Shown piece after piece: positions 1 to 11,440 of a stretch of DNA of 64,000 nt. Each line of letters starts with the position of its first letter. Position 1 is the first letter of the stretch. The stretch lies in contig VDFB02254892.1 of assembly GCA_007258455.2 (NCBI GenBank), positions 62,001 to 126,000 of the forward strand, read 5' to 3'. A program made the translations under genes and the position numbers. The notes below the pieces were generated by a model, which made no database searches, was not told the origin of the DNA, and saw only the letters and a program-made list of their open reading frames with translations. Source of the stretch: Sequoia sempervirens (taxonomy: Eukaryota; Streptophyta; Pinopsida; Cupressales; Cupressaceae).

Positions 1-2539
1 ACATTGTTGTTGTGAATCAAGAAGACTGAGGCCTATTTGTGATATGTGATGAATGGCATGGTGGGTCCAAATTTGAAGATTGTAATGGAGAAATTTGACG
101 ACAGGTGTCTAAGGAAACATCTGGTAATTTTTGTATTGCATTGTGCATCTCCTTTACATTGCAAAAATGGTTTTTGAACTTGGAACAAAGTTTTGATAGG
201 CTTATGTGATGCAATAGAGATTTTTGGTGTAGGTTTAAAGGAGGTTCAATCTAATGATCACATTTTAAACTTCTCTTAAGGCTTGATCTCGACCATTTAT
301 CCATGATTGAGTGGCTAGAATTCAAACTTCAACGACTAGCAACTTTGTTTCATGAGAACAGCATAATTGATGGCGCAACTACATTTCCAGTGACCAAAAT
401 GAATTTGATCAGCTCTAGATTGATTATTTTCACTCCTCCCATGTTGTATTAATGGTTATGGTTGTGCAAGTACTTCTTTATGTGTTGCAGATGCCAAATT
501 CTCTTATCAGGACATGCTCACTTGGATTTTTTGTGGATTTCCCATGAGCTCAAGGTATGTACTGATGATGATCATGATGAATGTTTTTTGGTGGTGTCAG
601 AGCCATTATGGTTGGAGTTACTACTCAAGTTTTTGGGCAATTCGAATGTTTGGTGAAATTCGAACAGATTTCATCCCTTCTATAACTCTAGTTGAATTAG
701 GGTTAGGGTTTAAAATCAATTTGCAGTTATGCCTACACTATAAAGGAATTTTTTGTAATATTTTGAAGGGTTGGTTCTAATTCTTATTTTTATTATTCTT
801 TGTATAGGGTCAAGTTGAATAGATAAGTCCTTAGAAACTCATAGAAGAAGTGTTGTAATTTTTTGCTCTGTAATAACAACAGATGACTGGAATACTCATT
901 GTATTTTTCTAAAATCCAAATATCAATATATTATGCTCTCCATTGTTGTACTCATTATCTTTTGAATCAATATAATCAAGGGTTATGTTTGGTTCTCATA
1001 TCACATTTTATATTATAGGTGTTTGAATTGTTAGCTTCTATTCAAGGAGTAGAAGTAATTTTTCTTTCAGTTCATTCATTAGAAATTGTGGCGTTGCAGT
1101 GTGGATTTGCAAGTAGTGTGATGGCATTGTTCTTTTGTTGATTTCTTACTATAATTTAGTAAGGGTATTAGAATCCAAAGGTTGGTCTGTTGTAGGAGTT
1201 TTACTTCATTTCTAGACTCTATGTGGATAAGGCACTGGTCAAGGAGATTCAAAAAGTTTGGAGCTAAGGCAGAATCAAACATAAAATCAAATCAAAACCA
1301 TTTACTTTCCTACATTTTTATTGTTTTGTATCCATTACCACACTACAAGGAACCACTGAAAAATATAGGGTTGCAAAGATGATTTATCCCACCAAACTAC
1401 CTTCTCCATATTAGTGTGGATAATTTGTTATCAAAGGCACCATTGCATGTTGTTATTGTTGCATGGTGTTATAGGGGAACCCACCTTGGTTTTTTAGAGC
1501 CTAAAGTGTAGAGGAGAACTTGTAAAATATTTCTCCTAATCGTTTTCCACTAACCTAGGGTTTTTTAGCATAATAAGTAGCTAATCTTTAGAAAAACCTA
1601 GACAATTAGTTGGAAACACCAATTGAAGGTACGAGTATTTTTAATGAAATTGTATATCCTTAGGGCTAACAGAAATCACTATACAAATAAATAGGCTACT
1701 CATTAGTATTGTTCACAATGCTTATACAAAGTAAATTTAGTGTTAATTCATTAATTTTCTAGCTTAAAAATAATAGACATATAACCATTCATAATTTCCT
1801 TATAATTTGATGGCCAATGTAAATTGGCTAATCTAAAAGTGAAGGCCTTCAATTTGCCTATTAGGACTAGACTTAGCCACTAGAAGTCATACAATTTTGT
1901 ACAAACTCCCCCATCCAATATTTTCATCCACCAATGGATGATCACCACATGTTATACTAGATATTAATTATAGATGGCCATATCCTTTTGAAATAATGCA
2001 TAACACATAGTATACAACATAATATTAGCTTAAGAGAAAATTAGTCTTTGTGACAAATTAATCATAGACTAATAAATTCATGCCACATATGTAATCCTAG
2101 GACCAATTAGGGACATGATCTTCTAGATAATCATATGGGACCTAAATTTATCACATATAAATTAAGTTTTTATTAATGAGCAATTTAAAATATATGACAA
2201 AGGTAATAGGCTGCTAGGAAAAATTATTCATAAGTTATAAAAAGGTGGCAGGTACAAGGCTTTACACAATAGCTAGAACATGATGGTGAAAGTGAATATG
2301 ATTGATACAAGAATCTTTTCTAGAGTAAATAATATTATGGGGGAAGTTAATAATGAACTAATACACCTCCAAGTAGGCATACATAAATTTATAATCAAAC
2401 CAATAAGTCAATGATGAAACATAATAAAAGAGGAAATTTGTGTAACATAAAGGCCTTTAATTATTGATCCTTATGCTTTTAGGAATTTTTGCATATCAAT
2501 AGGTTAAAAATATACTTATGAATATTTTCAAACTCAAAA
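1..2539. other. AT-rich non-coding DNA, no gene recognised
   Basis: The few short open frames here (for example 462-656, 514-780 and 1182-1382) match no family I recognise and lack runs of conserved residues. The part beyond about 1900 may be the 3' end of the decayed gypsy element that follows, but I found no LTR boundary or polypurine tract that would show it. Confidence 0.5.
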
Positions 2540-5500
2540 TAATTACCAAATACCAAAATTTAGGTAGGGTGCCAACACAAGGCACCCCATGGATGTGAAG
2601 AACATACTCTAGGAAGATGTGCTATTGAGTCAACAATTATGGCATCCTCATTCATTAAAAGTAGGAAACATTGGTTAGATTCTACACCATCACCATGATG
2701 GAATAATGATGATGAATATATAGAGGTATACCAACAAAAAAATATATCAAAATCATATCCCAATTTCACTAGAATATCAAGTGGTTACAAAAGTATGAGA
2801 AGTTGGTGTCCTACCTTTACCCTTTGGAATTCAAGGAATCTAACAAAAATTTAGTAATATTGCACCTCATCCTTTCCCATTGAATTAATTTCTAAATTTC
2901 AACATGCATCTTCTTCACACCAATATGTATTGTGTGAAGACCACCTAAAGATGGGACATAAATATGACCAAGATGTTGCAACAAACCATTTTACTTGAGA
3001 GAGATTATAGAAAACTTCCACACAATGGACCCTTATGACTTAATATCTTCTCAAACCTTTTGATGGCATGGGTCTTCTAGGATTATCTCAAGAGTATGGC
3101 TTCACATATCCAATCATGAATAAAATTGAGTCCTTGTTCTACCTCCTAATCAAGGCATACAACAATATTATTCCCTTTGATGTAATGAGCACCAAAGTCA
3201 TACTCACTTATAAATTTCATCCATCAATATTGGCACATGTTTAAGTTTGATTGTGTGAAAATATTCTAAAGGCTACAATGATCAATAATTAACTTGAATT
3301 TATGGCCCAAGATAAAATGTCTTTAGCACACAAATTCATGGATGATCTCTACCAATTATAGATCATTGGTGGGTTAGTTAAGTGAATTTTTCTTGATCTT
3401 CCATGATTCATAATAAATCTATTATTCCTCTTGCATAAGTAAAACCCTAACCCATCTAGTGAAAAATTAGTGAAAACCATGAAACTCTCTATAGGATCAA
3501 GTATCAAAGGATTGGTAAAATATTCAAGTACTAATTGATATCCTAAAAGGATCTCTCACAATAATCTAACCACAAAAAAAAATTCCCTTTCCATAAAAGA
3601 TAAGTAGTAAGATGCACCACTTTTATGAAATCCATGGAAAATTAATTGTAGTAACTCATTAACCCCATGAAACTTTGACCTTAGAAACATGCTTTAGCAC
3701 AATATAGTCTAAAATATTGAATTTGAGGGTTCTAATAATATTCCCTCACCAAATATCACATGCCCCACTTGTACTTCATCTCATCCTAGAAACACTCATA
3801 CTTTTCCAAATTTCCAAAAAGTCAATTCTCACACAAACATTATAGAACTTGATGCAAGTGGATATCATGCTCCTTCACTATTATTGAATAGATTAAAATT
3901 TGATCAAGGAACACAAGGAAAATGGGTCTAGGTAGGTGGGAAAAACCATATTCATGAGATTCATGAACACTAAAGAATTTGTCAACATAAGTATAATCAT
4001 GATGAACTCATAGTGTCCATATGGTGTTTGAAATATTTTCTAATAAATATCCACCTCCTAATTTAAATCTAATGATGTCTTGACTTTAGATAAATCTTAG
4101 AGAACACCTTATATCTCTTCATCTAATAAAGCAAATCATCTACCCCTGGAAAGGGATATTCATTCGTCATCATCACCTTATTCAACCACTAGTAGTTGAT
4201 GTACAAATGAAAAGATTCATCCTTCTTCTTTATAAAGATGGTAGGGAAACCCCAAGAAAATATAGTAGGATTAATGTGTTCCTTATCTAACAAACCTTTC
4301 AACTATAACCTTAGCTTACTAATCTCCTTTGTATACATTATGCATGGTGCATGTGAAAGGCTCAACTCTTGGAGTGAGGTCAATATGAAATTCCACATCT
4401 TTAGTGGCATACAAAGGATGAGACTACGAAAGTGTCAATGAATTTCCTTAAGATTGGGTGATCATCAAGGGAAACCACATGATACTCATCCTTAGAAATT
4501 TCACTCACCATGATAGCGAACATATAGCATCCCTTCTATATACTCCACTTTAGTTACATAGATTACATCATACAAATAGAGATGGATCTCTAAATTCTTT
4601 TTTCACCATATGATCACCATGATCATCTATGCACTCAACTATCTTTCAATTATAGTTAATACTTACATGATGAGCATTGAGTCAATCGATACTAAATATG
4701 ATCTCATAAGATCCAAAACCTAGAATACAAAAATATACAATGGTGCTAAATATTGTAAGATCCAACATAGAATAATACACAAGTGATTCTACTACACGTT
4801 AACACCTATAGCCAACTCAACCTATCAAAAATTACCTTATCTTGCTACCACCAATCTATATTTCTCAACAAATTATGGTAATAAGATCCTAAATCAAATA
4901 TTATATATATATATATATATGTACACTATCAAGCATACATGGGGTCTCTATCATTGTGTATTGATAATGAATTTATAGGTATCAACCACTATAAGCCCTC
5001 TATAATGTATACCAACATCTCCAATAATTTTCTCTATATTGTTGTAGCACCCTAACCACTAGTTGTCATTGATCCCTACAAATAATGCCTAGAAATTTGG
5101 CCCTTATAACCTCAAGTAAAGCATGGTCCAATAACCTAAGGTTTCATGGTCTAAGGTTTACTTGAATATTAAAATCTTAAAAATCTAGAATTGGTTTGAC
5201 TACCTCTTAATAGTTTCTAGGCATCATGATCCTATGACTCTACCTCAATATTTCTCTACAAGAAGATCCTCCACTATGCTAGACATCTAGCTCTAGTGTT
5301 AATACTATTAGGGAGTCCTAGATGGCCTAGAGGAAGTACTTAGGGCTAATATCCTCAACCCTAGACCCTTCTTGATATGGTATAACTACCTATGCTCCCA
5401 ACTATCATCCTTGACCCCTCACAAAATTCTCTTCTATAAGTTTTTCATTCTCCTCAATAATCTCTAAAGTCTCAAGGGTAAGAAATTGAACTACTCTCAT

Positions 5501-5800
5501 AATTTGAGAGTTTAATCTTCTCATCAACCAAGGAGTCTATATATTGCCTTGACTCAAATAATTGGTTTTTATACTAAGTGGCCATCATACTAAAAAAATT
5601 TATGTCATGAGACTCATTAGATCGGCACTACCTAAAGTGAACTAAAAGATGGAATGCATAAAATCTCTCCGAGAATTTTTCCTATGTAATGGTAGGAATA
5701 TAAACCATGGTTTTACTCCTATTTTCATTAGGTGGTAGTATACAAGTGAGGTTACATGATGAAATATTGAGCCTTAGTTTTATTCCCATATAGCTATACA
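2540..5800 (-). pseudogene. Element F: decayed chromovirus-like Ty3/gypsy gag-pol
   Basis: Read on the minus strand, this stretch shows a heavily mutated polyprotein in the usual Ty3 order. Around 5500-5750 there is gag-like sequence. Around 4640-4790 the protease-to-RT linker has the pattern FGSYEIIFSIDWLNAHHV. Around 4340-4440 the RT entry has IDLTPRVEPFTC. At 4085-4230 the RT core reads WLNKVMMTNEYPFPGVDDLL, then KVFSKI. At 3880-4000 there is TPYGHYEF and then a catalytic box reading FLDQ where YVDD or FIDD is expected. Further down come RNase H remnants (near 3180-3260) and integrase sequence, with an HGVP motif near 2590. The motif order and spacing match the Tekay/Del/Reina type of chromovirus. 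Frameshifts and stops occur throughout. No LTRs were found, so the limits are approximate. It is the most decayed element in the window and probably one of the oldest. Confidence 0.68.
4901..4920. repeat. (TA)n microsatellite
   Basis: A run of alternating T and A of about 20 bases lies inside the decayed gypsy element F. Confidence 0.85.
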
Positions 5801-7831
5801 TTAGGAATCAATCAAGTGTCAAAACCCAAGCTTTACTTTTGTGCTACTACTTTTTCAAAGTATATAAAATCAAAATCATTAAAGTTATCAATGTTAATTT
5901 AATATTGTAATAGATTTAATATAATTATTACTAGAGTTAATAAAATATAAAATATACAATGATATTAAAATAGATGTAAATAACTAGTGTAAATTTAATA
6001 ACTCTAAAGTAAATAATTAACATAATAAATTAGATAACACAATCACATAATTCATAAAATTGACATCAAAATTGAATATTTATTGATTTTTATTATTTTT
6101 AGTAATAAGAGATCAAATGCTTATCTAAATTCAACCATTGGAATGGTTACTTTCACTCTACGAAGATCTCAATGGTTTAATTCCTCTAAGCTATGACATA
6201 CTTGTAGAGGAATTTGTGTAATATATCTCAATTACTCATGCACGTCATTGGTGTTCATGCATCATAGACCTATTCAAGGCAATCTGAGGTGTACAGCGTA
6301 TCCTGAGTTGAAAACACACAATGCATGTCTAGTCTTCTAATTTTTATGCACAGAGCACACCAACCCACCTTCTTCCTTGAATGATTTACATGTCATTTCC
6401 AAGTTTCTTACATGCTTTATAGAATATTGTAAGGTTCGATTCCAAACCATCATATCCTCTCATACAAAATTAATTTTTCACCTAATAATCAATTATTTAT
6501 GCATTTTACAATCTCTTTTTTAACTCTAAGGTAATTACATATAAATTTTTCTTTTATCTCCGTTTTACCAAAGGTTCAAATAACATTAAATTTTATCACC
6601 ATTTTAATTCTAAAAGGTTATTTATATAGGAAGATAATATTTATTTTGCACTTGAGGAAAAAATTATCATAACGCTTGTCCCCACATAAATTAATTATTT
6701 TCCTTAGTAGCACAAGGCACATTTGCATCACAATTAATAAATCAAGATATTGACTATGAATACATTTGTTCTTTTCTCATGTAACACTATTAACATTATG
6801 ATGATTCCATTATATTTCTCATTTTTTAATTTTTTCTCTATAATACTTTCTAGTTTAAATTTGAAATTTGATTCAACAAAAAAATATTGTTAATCAATAA
6901 TATGAATAGAAATATAGATGCACTTTTAACGAAACTTACATAGAAAATATTTTGTATTTTTATATTATAGAGATAATGGAAGTTTACATGTTAAATCTCC
7001 AATATTTTAACTTTGTCTATTTGGTTATTCATGTGCCCCTTATCTTTAAGATAAATGATTTATTCTTCAATATAAAATTTATAAAATTATTATTCTATGA
7101 TGGCATAGAAATTACTTAGTTAATGGAATGCATGTCTCATACCATGCAGTCAGTCATTGTTACTTATCATGTAATCTACATACTTAAAATATATTCCAAG
7201 ATGATAATCATGCATTTTAGACTACATGACTATCTCTCTTTCTTTAGCAAGAATGAAAATAAGTACGCACTTATCCCTAAAAAATCATCACTTTATACAG
7301 TTACTCAAACAGAGATTTGGGACAAGTCTAAATCTAATAATGATTCATATGTAAATTAATTTTATTTACACCAAAATTATCATGTTTAAATGTCTAAAAT
7401 TGTCAGAATGAGATTTCCAACATACATCACCTTATCATAGGCTGACAAATAATAAATAATATGATATAGCATTCCAAGGATCTCAATATTATACAATACT
7501 TCACAAAACACATGTACAAGTTTATTGGGTTGACCAAGTCTAATAATAAAGTACAATAAAATAAAGATGGTAAAAAATCCCATAAATCGTATTAAGTAAC
7601 AATAGAACAACATTCTTAAATTTTTATTTTTTAGGTTATATTAATATTTGATTCTTATTTAACTTTGACATCACAAAAAAAATTAGGGTTCTCTCTCCTC
7701 TTGTAAAATTTGACATGTACTATGTCTAATTCTAAGAGAATTTGTTTGGTTTTACATATAATAAAAATATTGTTTGATTCAAACCAACTCATTTTAAAAT
7801 ACCATATTTTCTAAAGTTTAAGATATAAAAA
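5801..7831. other. AT-rich non-coding DNA, no gene recognised
   Basis: Very AT-rich sequence between decayed element F and the LTR of element E. The open frames at 7123-7359 and 7386-7613 are low-complexity and resemble nothing I know. Part of it could be the 5' LTR and leader of F, but no matching second copy is present. Confidence 0.5.
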
Positions 7832-9281
7832 TGTTCTTGGGACCTATGCATCATACACCAACATTATAACCTAGATTGACTTAGGTAGTAAATATGATCT
7901 AGGTGGATCCAAAATACCTAAAAATTTCACAGTCTCAGAATTCATCCAAAGAAGCATCAATGCGTAGAGCTCACTGACATGATCTTGACGCAACTTTAAT
8001 GGACTCAAAAGGAGTCTGTATGCAAAAGTTATCCTCAGTTAAAGGTTCAGTCAAATAGGCGAATCAAGGGTTCAAAAAGGCAAAAAAATGATTGTCTCAA
8101 AATGAAACAAAAATGATGCCAAGTCGTAGTGCTCACTGCACTGATTCTAGAACTATATTTGGTTTCAAAAATGGAGCTCGTATGTGAAAGATACGGCTGG
8201 TCAAAGGTTGGTCAAAATTTTGACTCTGGTTGACTTTGATGACATCAGCAAGTTGACGTGGCAGGTGGTGACGTGGCAAGAGTGGTGAGTTGGCATAGAC
8301 ATGGTGGAAAAAGGAATATGGATTAAACCATATTGTTAAAAGAAAACACGTATGGTTTAAAAATTAAAAGATTTTTATGATTTCGAGGATTTGGTGGGAT
8401 TTTATCCCTTAAAATCCTCTTCCTTTGCCCATAAAACAAGGAGAGGAAAAAAATCCCATAAACTTAAATTTCAACAAATTAACCCCTTTAACCACCTTTC
8501 TCATATTTAATGGATTTATTTTAAAGATTATCCAAGGAGATTATTAAGGGGCTTTTAAAAGATATTTTTAAAGATTATAATATAAGTCCAAAATCATAAT
8601 GGCCCATAGTTAAAGGGGTTCGTTTTTTAATTGTATGGCTTAGAATTATAAAAGCCAAAGGTGGATTTATTTTTGAAAGATTAATTTGCTATACTAACGG
8701 GATATTAGTGATTTTTATTGTAAAAGGGGGAAATGGTTGGAATTTTTACTTGTATATGGGAGATATGCAATATTTGCAAAATAATATGGTTAAAGCCATA
8801 TTAGCAAATAAATGTGTATATAAAGGGGTGATTTTTGTAAAGGGACATTGGGAAATTATTGAGTGGAGAATTTTGTACGAGAATTTTCTTGGAGAGAATT
8901 GTAACAAGGAGAATTATTCAAGTTCATTTTGGGAGAAATAATTCTTTGGAGGAGAATTTACAAGGTGTTTTTGTACACCAAGAATTGTAAAAGAGTGAGA
9001 GATTGTGGAGAGATTATTGCAGGTTCTTGGAGATTGGGTATTGTAACAAAGCATAATTTTGCTTGGCGATATCAATAAAGTGGTCCCAGCATTGAGAAGC
9101 GGACCCAGAGACGTAGTCCACATTGGACGAACTTCGTTATCAATCTGCACGTTGTGATCCTTCTATTTCTTTGTCTCATTCTTCTTTCTTCTGTCTCAAT
9201 TTTATCTCTAGTTTAAATTTAGTATTTGAATTTCTAATTACTTATTTTGTAATTTCAACAGTTAAAAAGCATAATCACACA
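7832..9281 (+). repeat. Element E: copia-type LTR, about 1450 bp
   Basis: This looks like a 5' LTR of a Ty1/copia element in plus orientation. It begins TGTTCTTGGG and ends AATCACACA, giving TG...CA ends. It contains repeated TTGAC/GTCAA words near 8030-8240, a possible TATA-like CCATAAAAC near 8428, and a poly(A) signal AATAAA near 9075. The poly(A) signal is followed by a stretch (GACGTAGTCCACATTGGACG) of the kind often seen near the end of plant copia LTRs. A sequence resembling the initiator-Met primer-binding site follows at once. There is no second copy in the window and no gag-pol behind it. The start is inferred from the TG and is less certain than the end. Confidence 0.5.
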
Positions 9282-9299
9282 ATTTTGTATTAGATCAGG
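9282..9299 (+). promoter_or_regulatory. Decayed primer-binding site of element E
   Basis: The sequence ATTTTGTATTAGATCAGG differs at 3 of 18 positions from ATTTGGTATCAGAGCAGG, the usual plant copia arrangement, where TGGTATCAGAGC pairs with initiator Met-tRNA. It lies directly after the proposed LTR end. Confidence 0.5.
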
Positions 9300-9719
9300 A
9301 AATTACTGTAATTAGATTAATTTACAAGTTAATTTTGTAAACTCTAATTACGGATCAAAATATGGATGTTGGTTTTTCAAGCAATAAGCCTAGTATCATT
9401 ACTTTATCCAATCAATTAACTAACTTCACATAGCTCAATAAAAACATCTAACAATCATGCATCATTTTATTTTATTCTTTATTTTAAAAATGTTCCATTT
9501 ATCTTGAATAATTATATTGGATAGTTTTGAAGAACTAGAGAATAAGTAATTTGATTTCTAAAATATAATTATAATTGTCAATCGAGGATATTAGTATGGG
9601 CCGATTATGCTTGATTCATGAAGAATCAAAGCATATTCATGTCTCTAATCCTCAATCTTAAACAAGATCATTCAAATGAAAGCTAAACTGAATATTTATT
9701 GAAACTAAACATTATGAAC
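9300..9719. other. AT-rich non-coding DNA left of element A
   Basis: About 420 bp with no coding signal. It may be the leader of element E, cut off when element A inserted, but no continuation of it can be recognised beyond 60370. Confidence 0.4.
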
Positions 9720-10998
9720 TGTGAAAGCATTTAAATGTCTACTCTAATCCATCTGAAACTTATCTTGTTTTGGAATTGGTGTCGTGTTGATGTGGAACAA
9801 TGACCCTTTCCCAATCTCGTGATCAGTGAGCTTGTTCCAATCAATTCTATTGAAGAGAATCGACGAAACTGTTTTGATATGTGAATGAAAACATGATTTT
9901 AATCTAAAATGAGCATGAGGTAAAAGCTAATCTACCATGATTTCATGCTAAATGATTCAGATATGTGATTGCTAAGCTAATCTAAATGAGATTTAAACCA
10001 AAAACATTCAAACCCTAATTATCTAATTAGCTAAATGGATGAATGGAAGCCATTAATGGGAGCTAAGCTATTATGCAACTAAAAATGAACTAATATATGC
10101 TAAATGTGAGTAAAGTATGAGTGTGAGTGTGAGTGATTTCAACAGTATAAGTTTTCTTTGAAAGATGGATGATGGATCCATTTGTCTCCAAATAGTGACC
10201 TATTTATAGGAAAGCAAATGAGAAATGAAGGGTTGAGATCAAAAAAGCTAATCAATGGTCAAGGATGGAGGAGATAAGAGGCATGGATCATGGATTCTCA
10301 TCAACGGATGAGAATGCAAGATGAGATTTAATCAAGGATTCTCATTCCTTCCAAACAAACACACTTTTGACCTATTTAAGAGGTCAAAGGTTAACTTGCT
10401 CAAGAGGTTTCAAGTTTAACTCTCTCAAGAAGCCAAGTGAGAATATTCCCTTTTTCAAATGATTGGAGGAGAGAGAATATTCTTTAGAATATTCTCATGG
10501 GTGAGGAAAAAGGATATGTAGTTAATTAAAACTAAATTTAATTGTGCAAAGGAGGAAAATTCCCTTGGAATATTCCTTTGCAAGTGGGAGGAATTTGGAT
10601 TAATTATATAATTGCTAATTAAACAAGGTTTTAATCATGCAATTAGGGGATTTAGAAGAATAAAGTGATATTCATTAAATTAAATGATTTAATGAATGGG
10701 GGAAAGGTGAAATGACATTTAATTAAATAACTTTGGGTTATTTAATTAAATAAGAAGAATTAGGGAATTAAATTAAATAGTTTGATTTATCTAATTTAAT
10801 GAGATGAAATGTTAGCGTGAAAGGGGGGAATTAACCTGATTAAATGAATTAGGTTAATAGATGCAAATGACATAATTAATTAAATAGCTAGGCTAATTCA
10901 ATTAATTAAGTGAAAAGACGATGGATTTGAGAGGAAATGATGTTAGTATACCTTATTCAAGTGCATGATATCATTCAAGACATTTTTCAGTGTCTACA
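9720..10998 (-). repeat. 3' LTR of element A
   Basis: On the plus strand it runs from TGTGAAAGC to GTGTCTACA, so in element orientation it starts TGTAGACACTG. A polypurine tract abuts it at 10999. It has a TATAAATA box on the minus strand at 10201-10208. AT-rich palindromes built on TTAAATAA/TTATTTAA crowd 10660-10910. It matches 33955-34033 plus 59170-60370 with roughly 6 percent substitutions in the stretches I compared by eye. The terminal position 9720 is the most likely but not the only possible end, because the two copies also share a few bases just outside it. Confidence 0.85.
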
Positions 10999-11012
10999 TT
11001 TTTCCCCTCTTT
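10999..11012 (-). promoter_or_regulatory. Polypurine tract of element A
   Basis: In element orientation this reads AAAGAGGGGAAAAA directly before the LTR start TGTAGACAC. Element B has AAAGAGGGGCAAAA at the same place, so the primer for plus-strand synthesis is conserved between them. It shows that 9720-10998 is the 3' LTR and that A lies to its right on the minus strand. Confidence 0.85.
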
Positions 11013-11349
11013 GAAGTGAGGTACGTAGTGCTTTGGTTCAAAGACTGATGCTCTTCAGATTAAAATCTATTGCTCAGATCAAAAAATAAAAGTTTTCTAA
11101 TTTTTAGATGCCCCACTACTGAAGGATAAAGCTGATTCCCTGCCCCCCTTGAGAAATCGGATGAAAATTTTGAATTTTGGGTTGATTTCTCGATAAAGGT
11201 GAAAAACTGCCCCAAGGGTCTAGAAAGGCTCTGGGATGCAAGAAACGTACCAAAAATGCAAAATAGGCTCTCATTTGGAAAAATTGGCGAAAATGATGAA
11301 AAACGTTGGCTTCAAGGTTAAATTAGGGGAAAAAACCCTAATTTTCTAT

Positions 11350-11357
11350 TATAAATA
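11350..11357 (+). promoter_or_regulatory. TATA box of the antisense PMD gene in element A
   Basis: TATAAATA followed by GG lies 84 bp before the ATG at 11441, on the strand opposite to element A. Element B has TATAAATAGG at the equivalent place (57778-57785, minus). Agreement between two diverged elements supports a real promoter for a gene transcribed against the element. Confidence 0.6.
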
Positions 11358-11440
11358 GGCCAAGAAGGGTCACTTTCAATTCATTTGTGCATTCACACCT
11401 TAAGGAATTCTTGCAAATTGAGCTTTGACCATCTGACGAA

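Noticed and set aside
462..780. Overlapping open frames of 64 and 88 codons on the plus strand.
   Set aside because: No conserved motif, odd composition and no promoter context; chance frames.
8708..8941. 77-codon frame inside the element E LTR.
   Set aside because: Lies within LTR-like non-coding DNA; composition is that of the surrounding AT/G-rich repeat, not of a protein.
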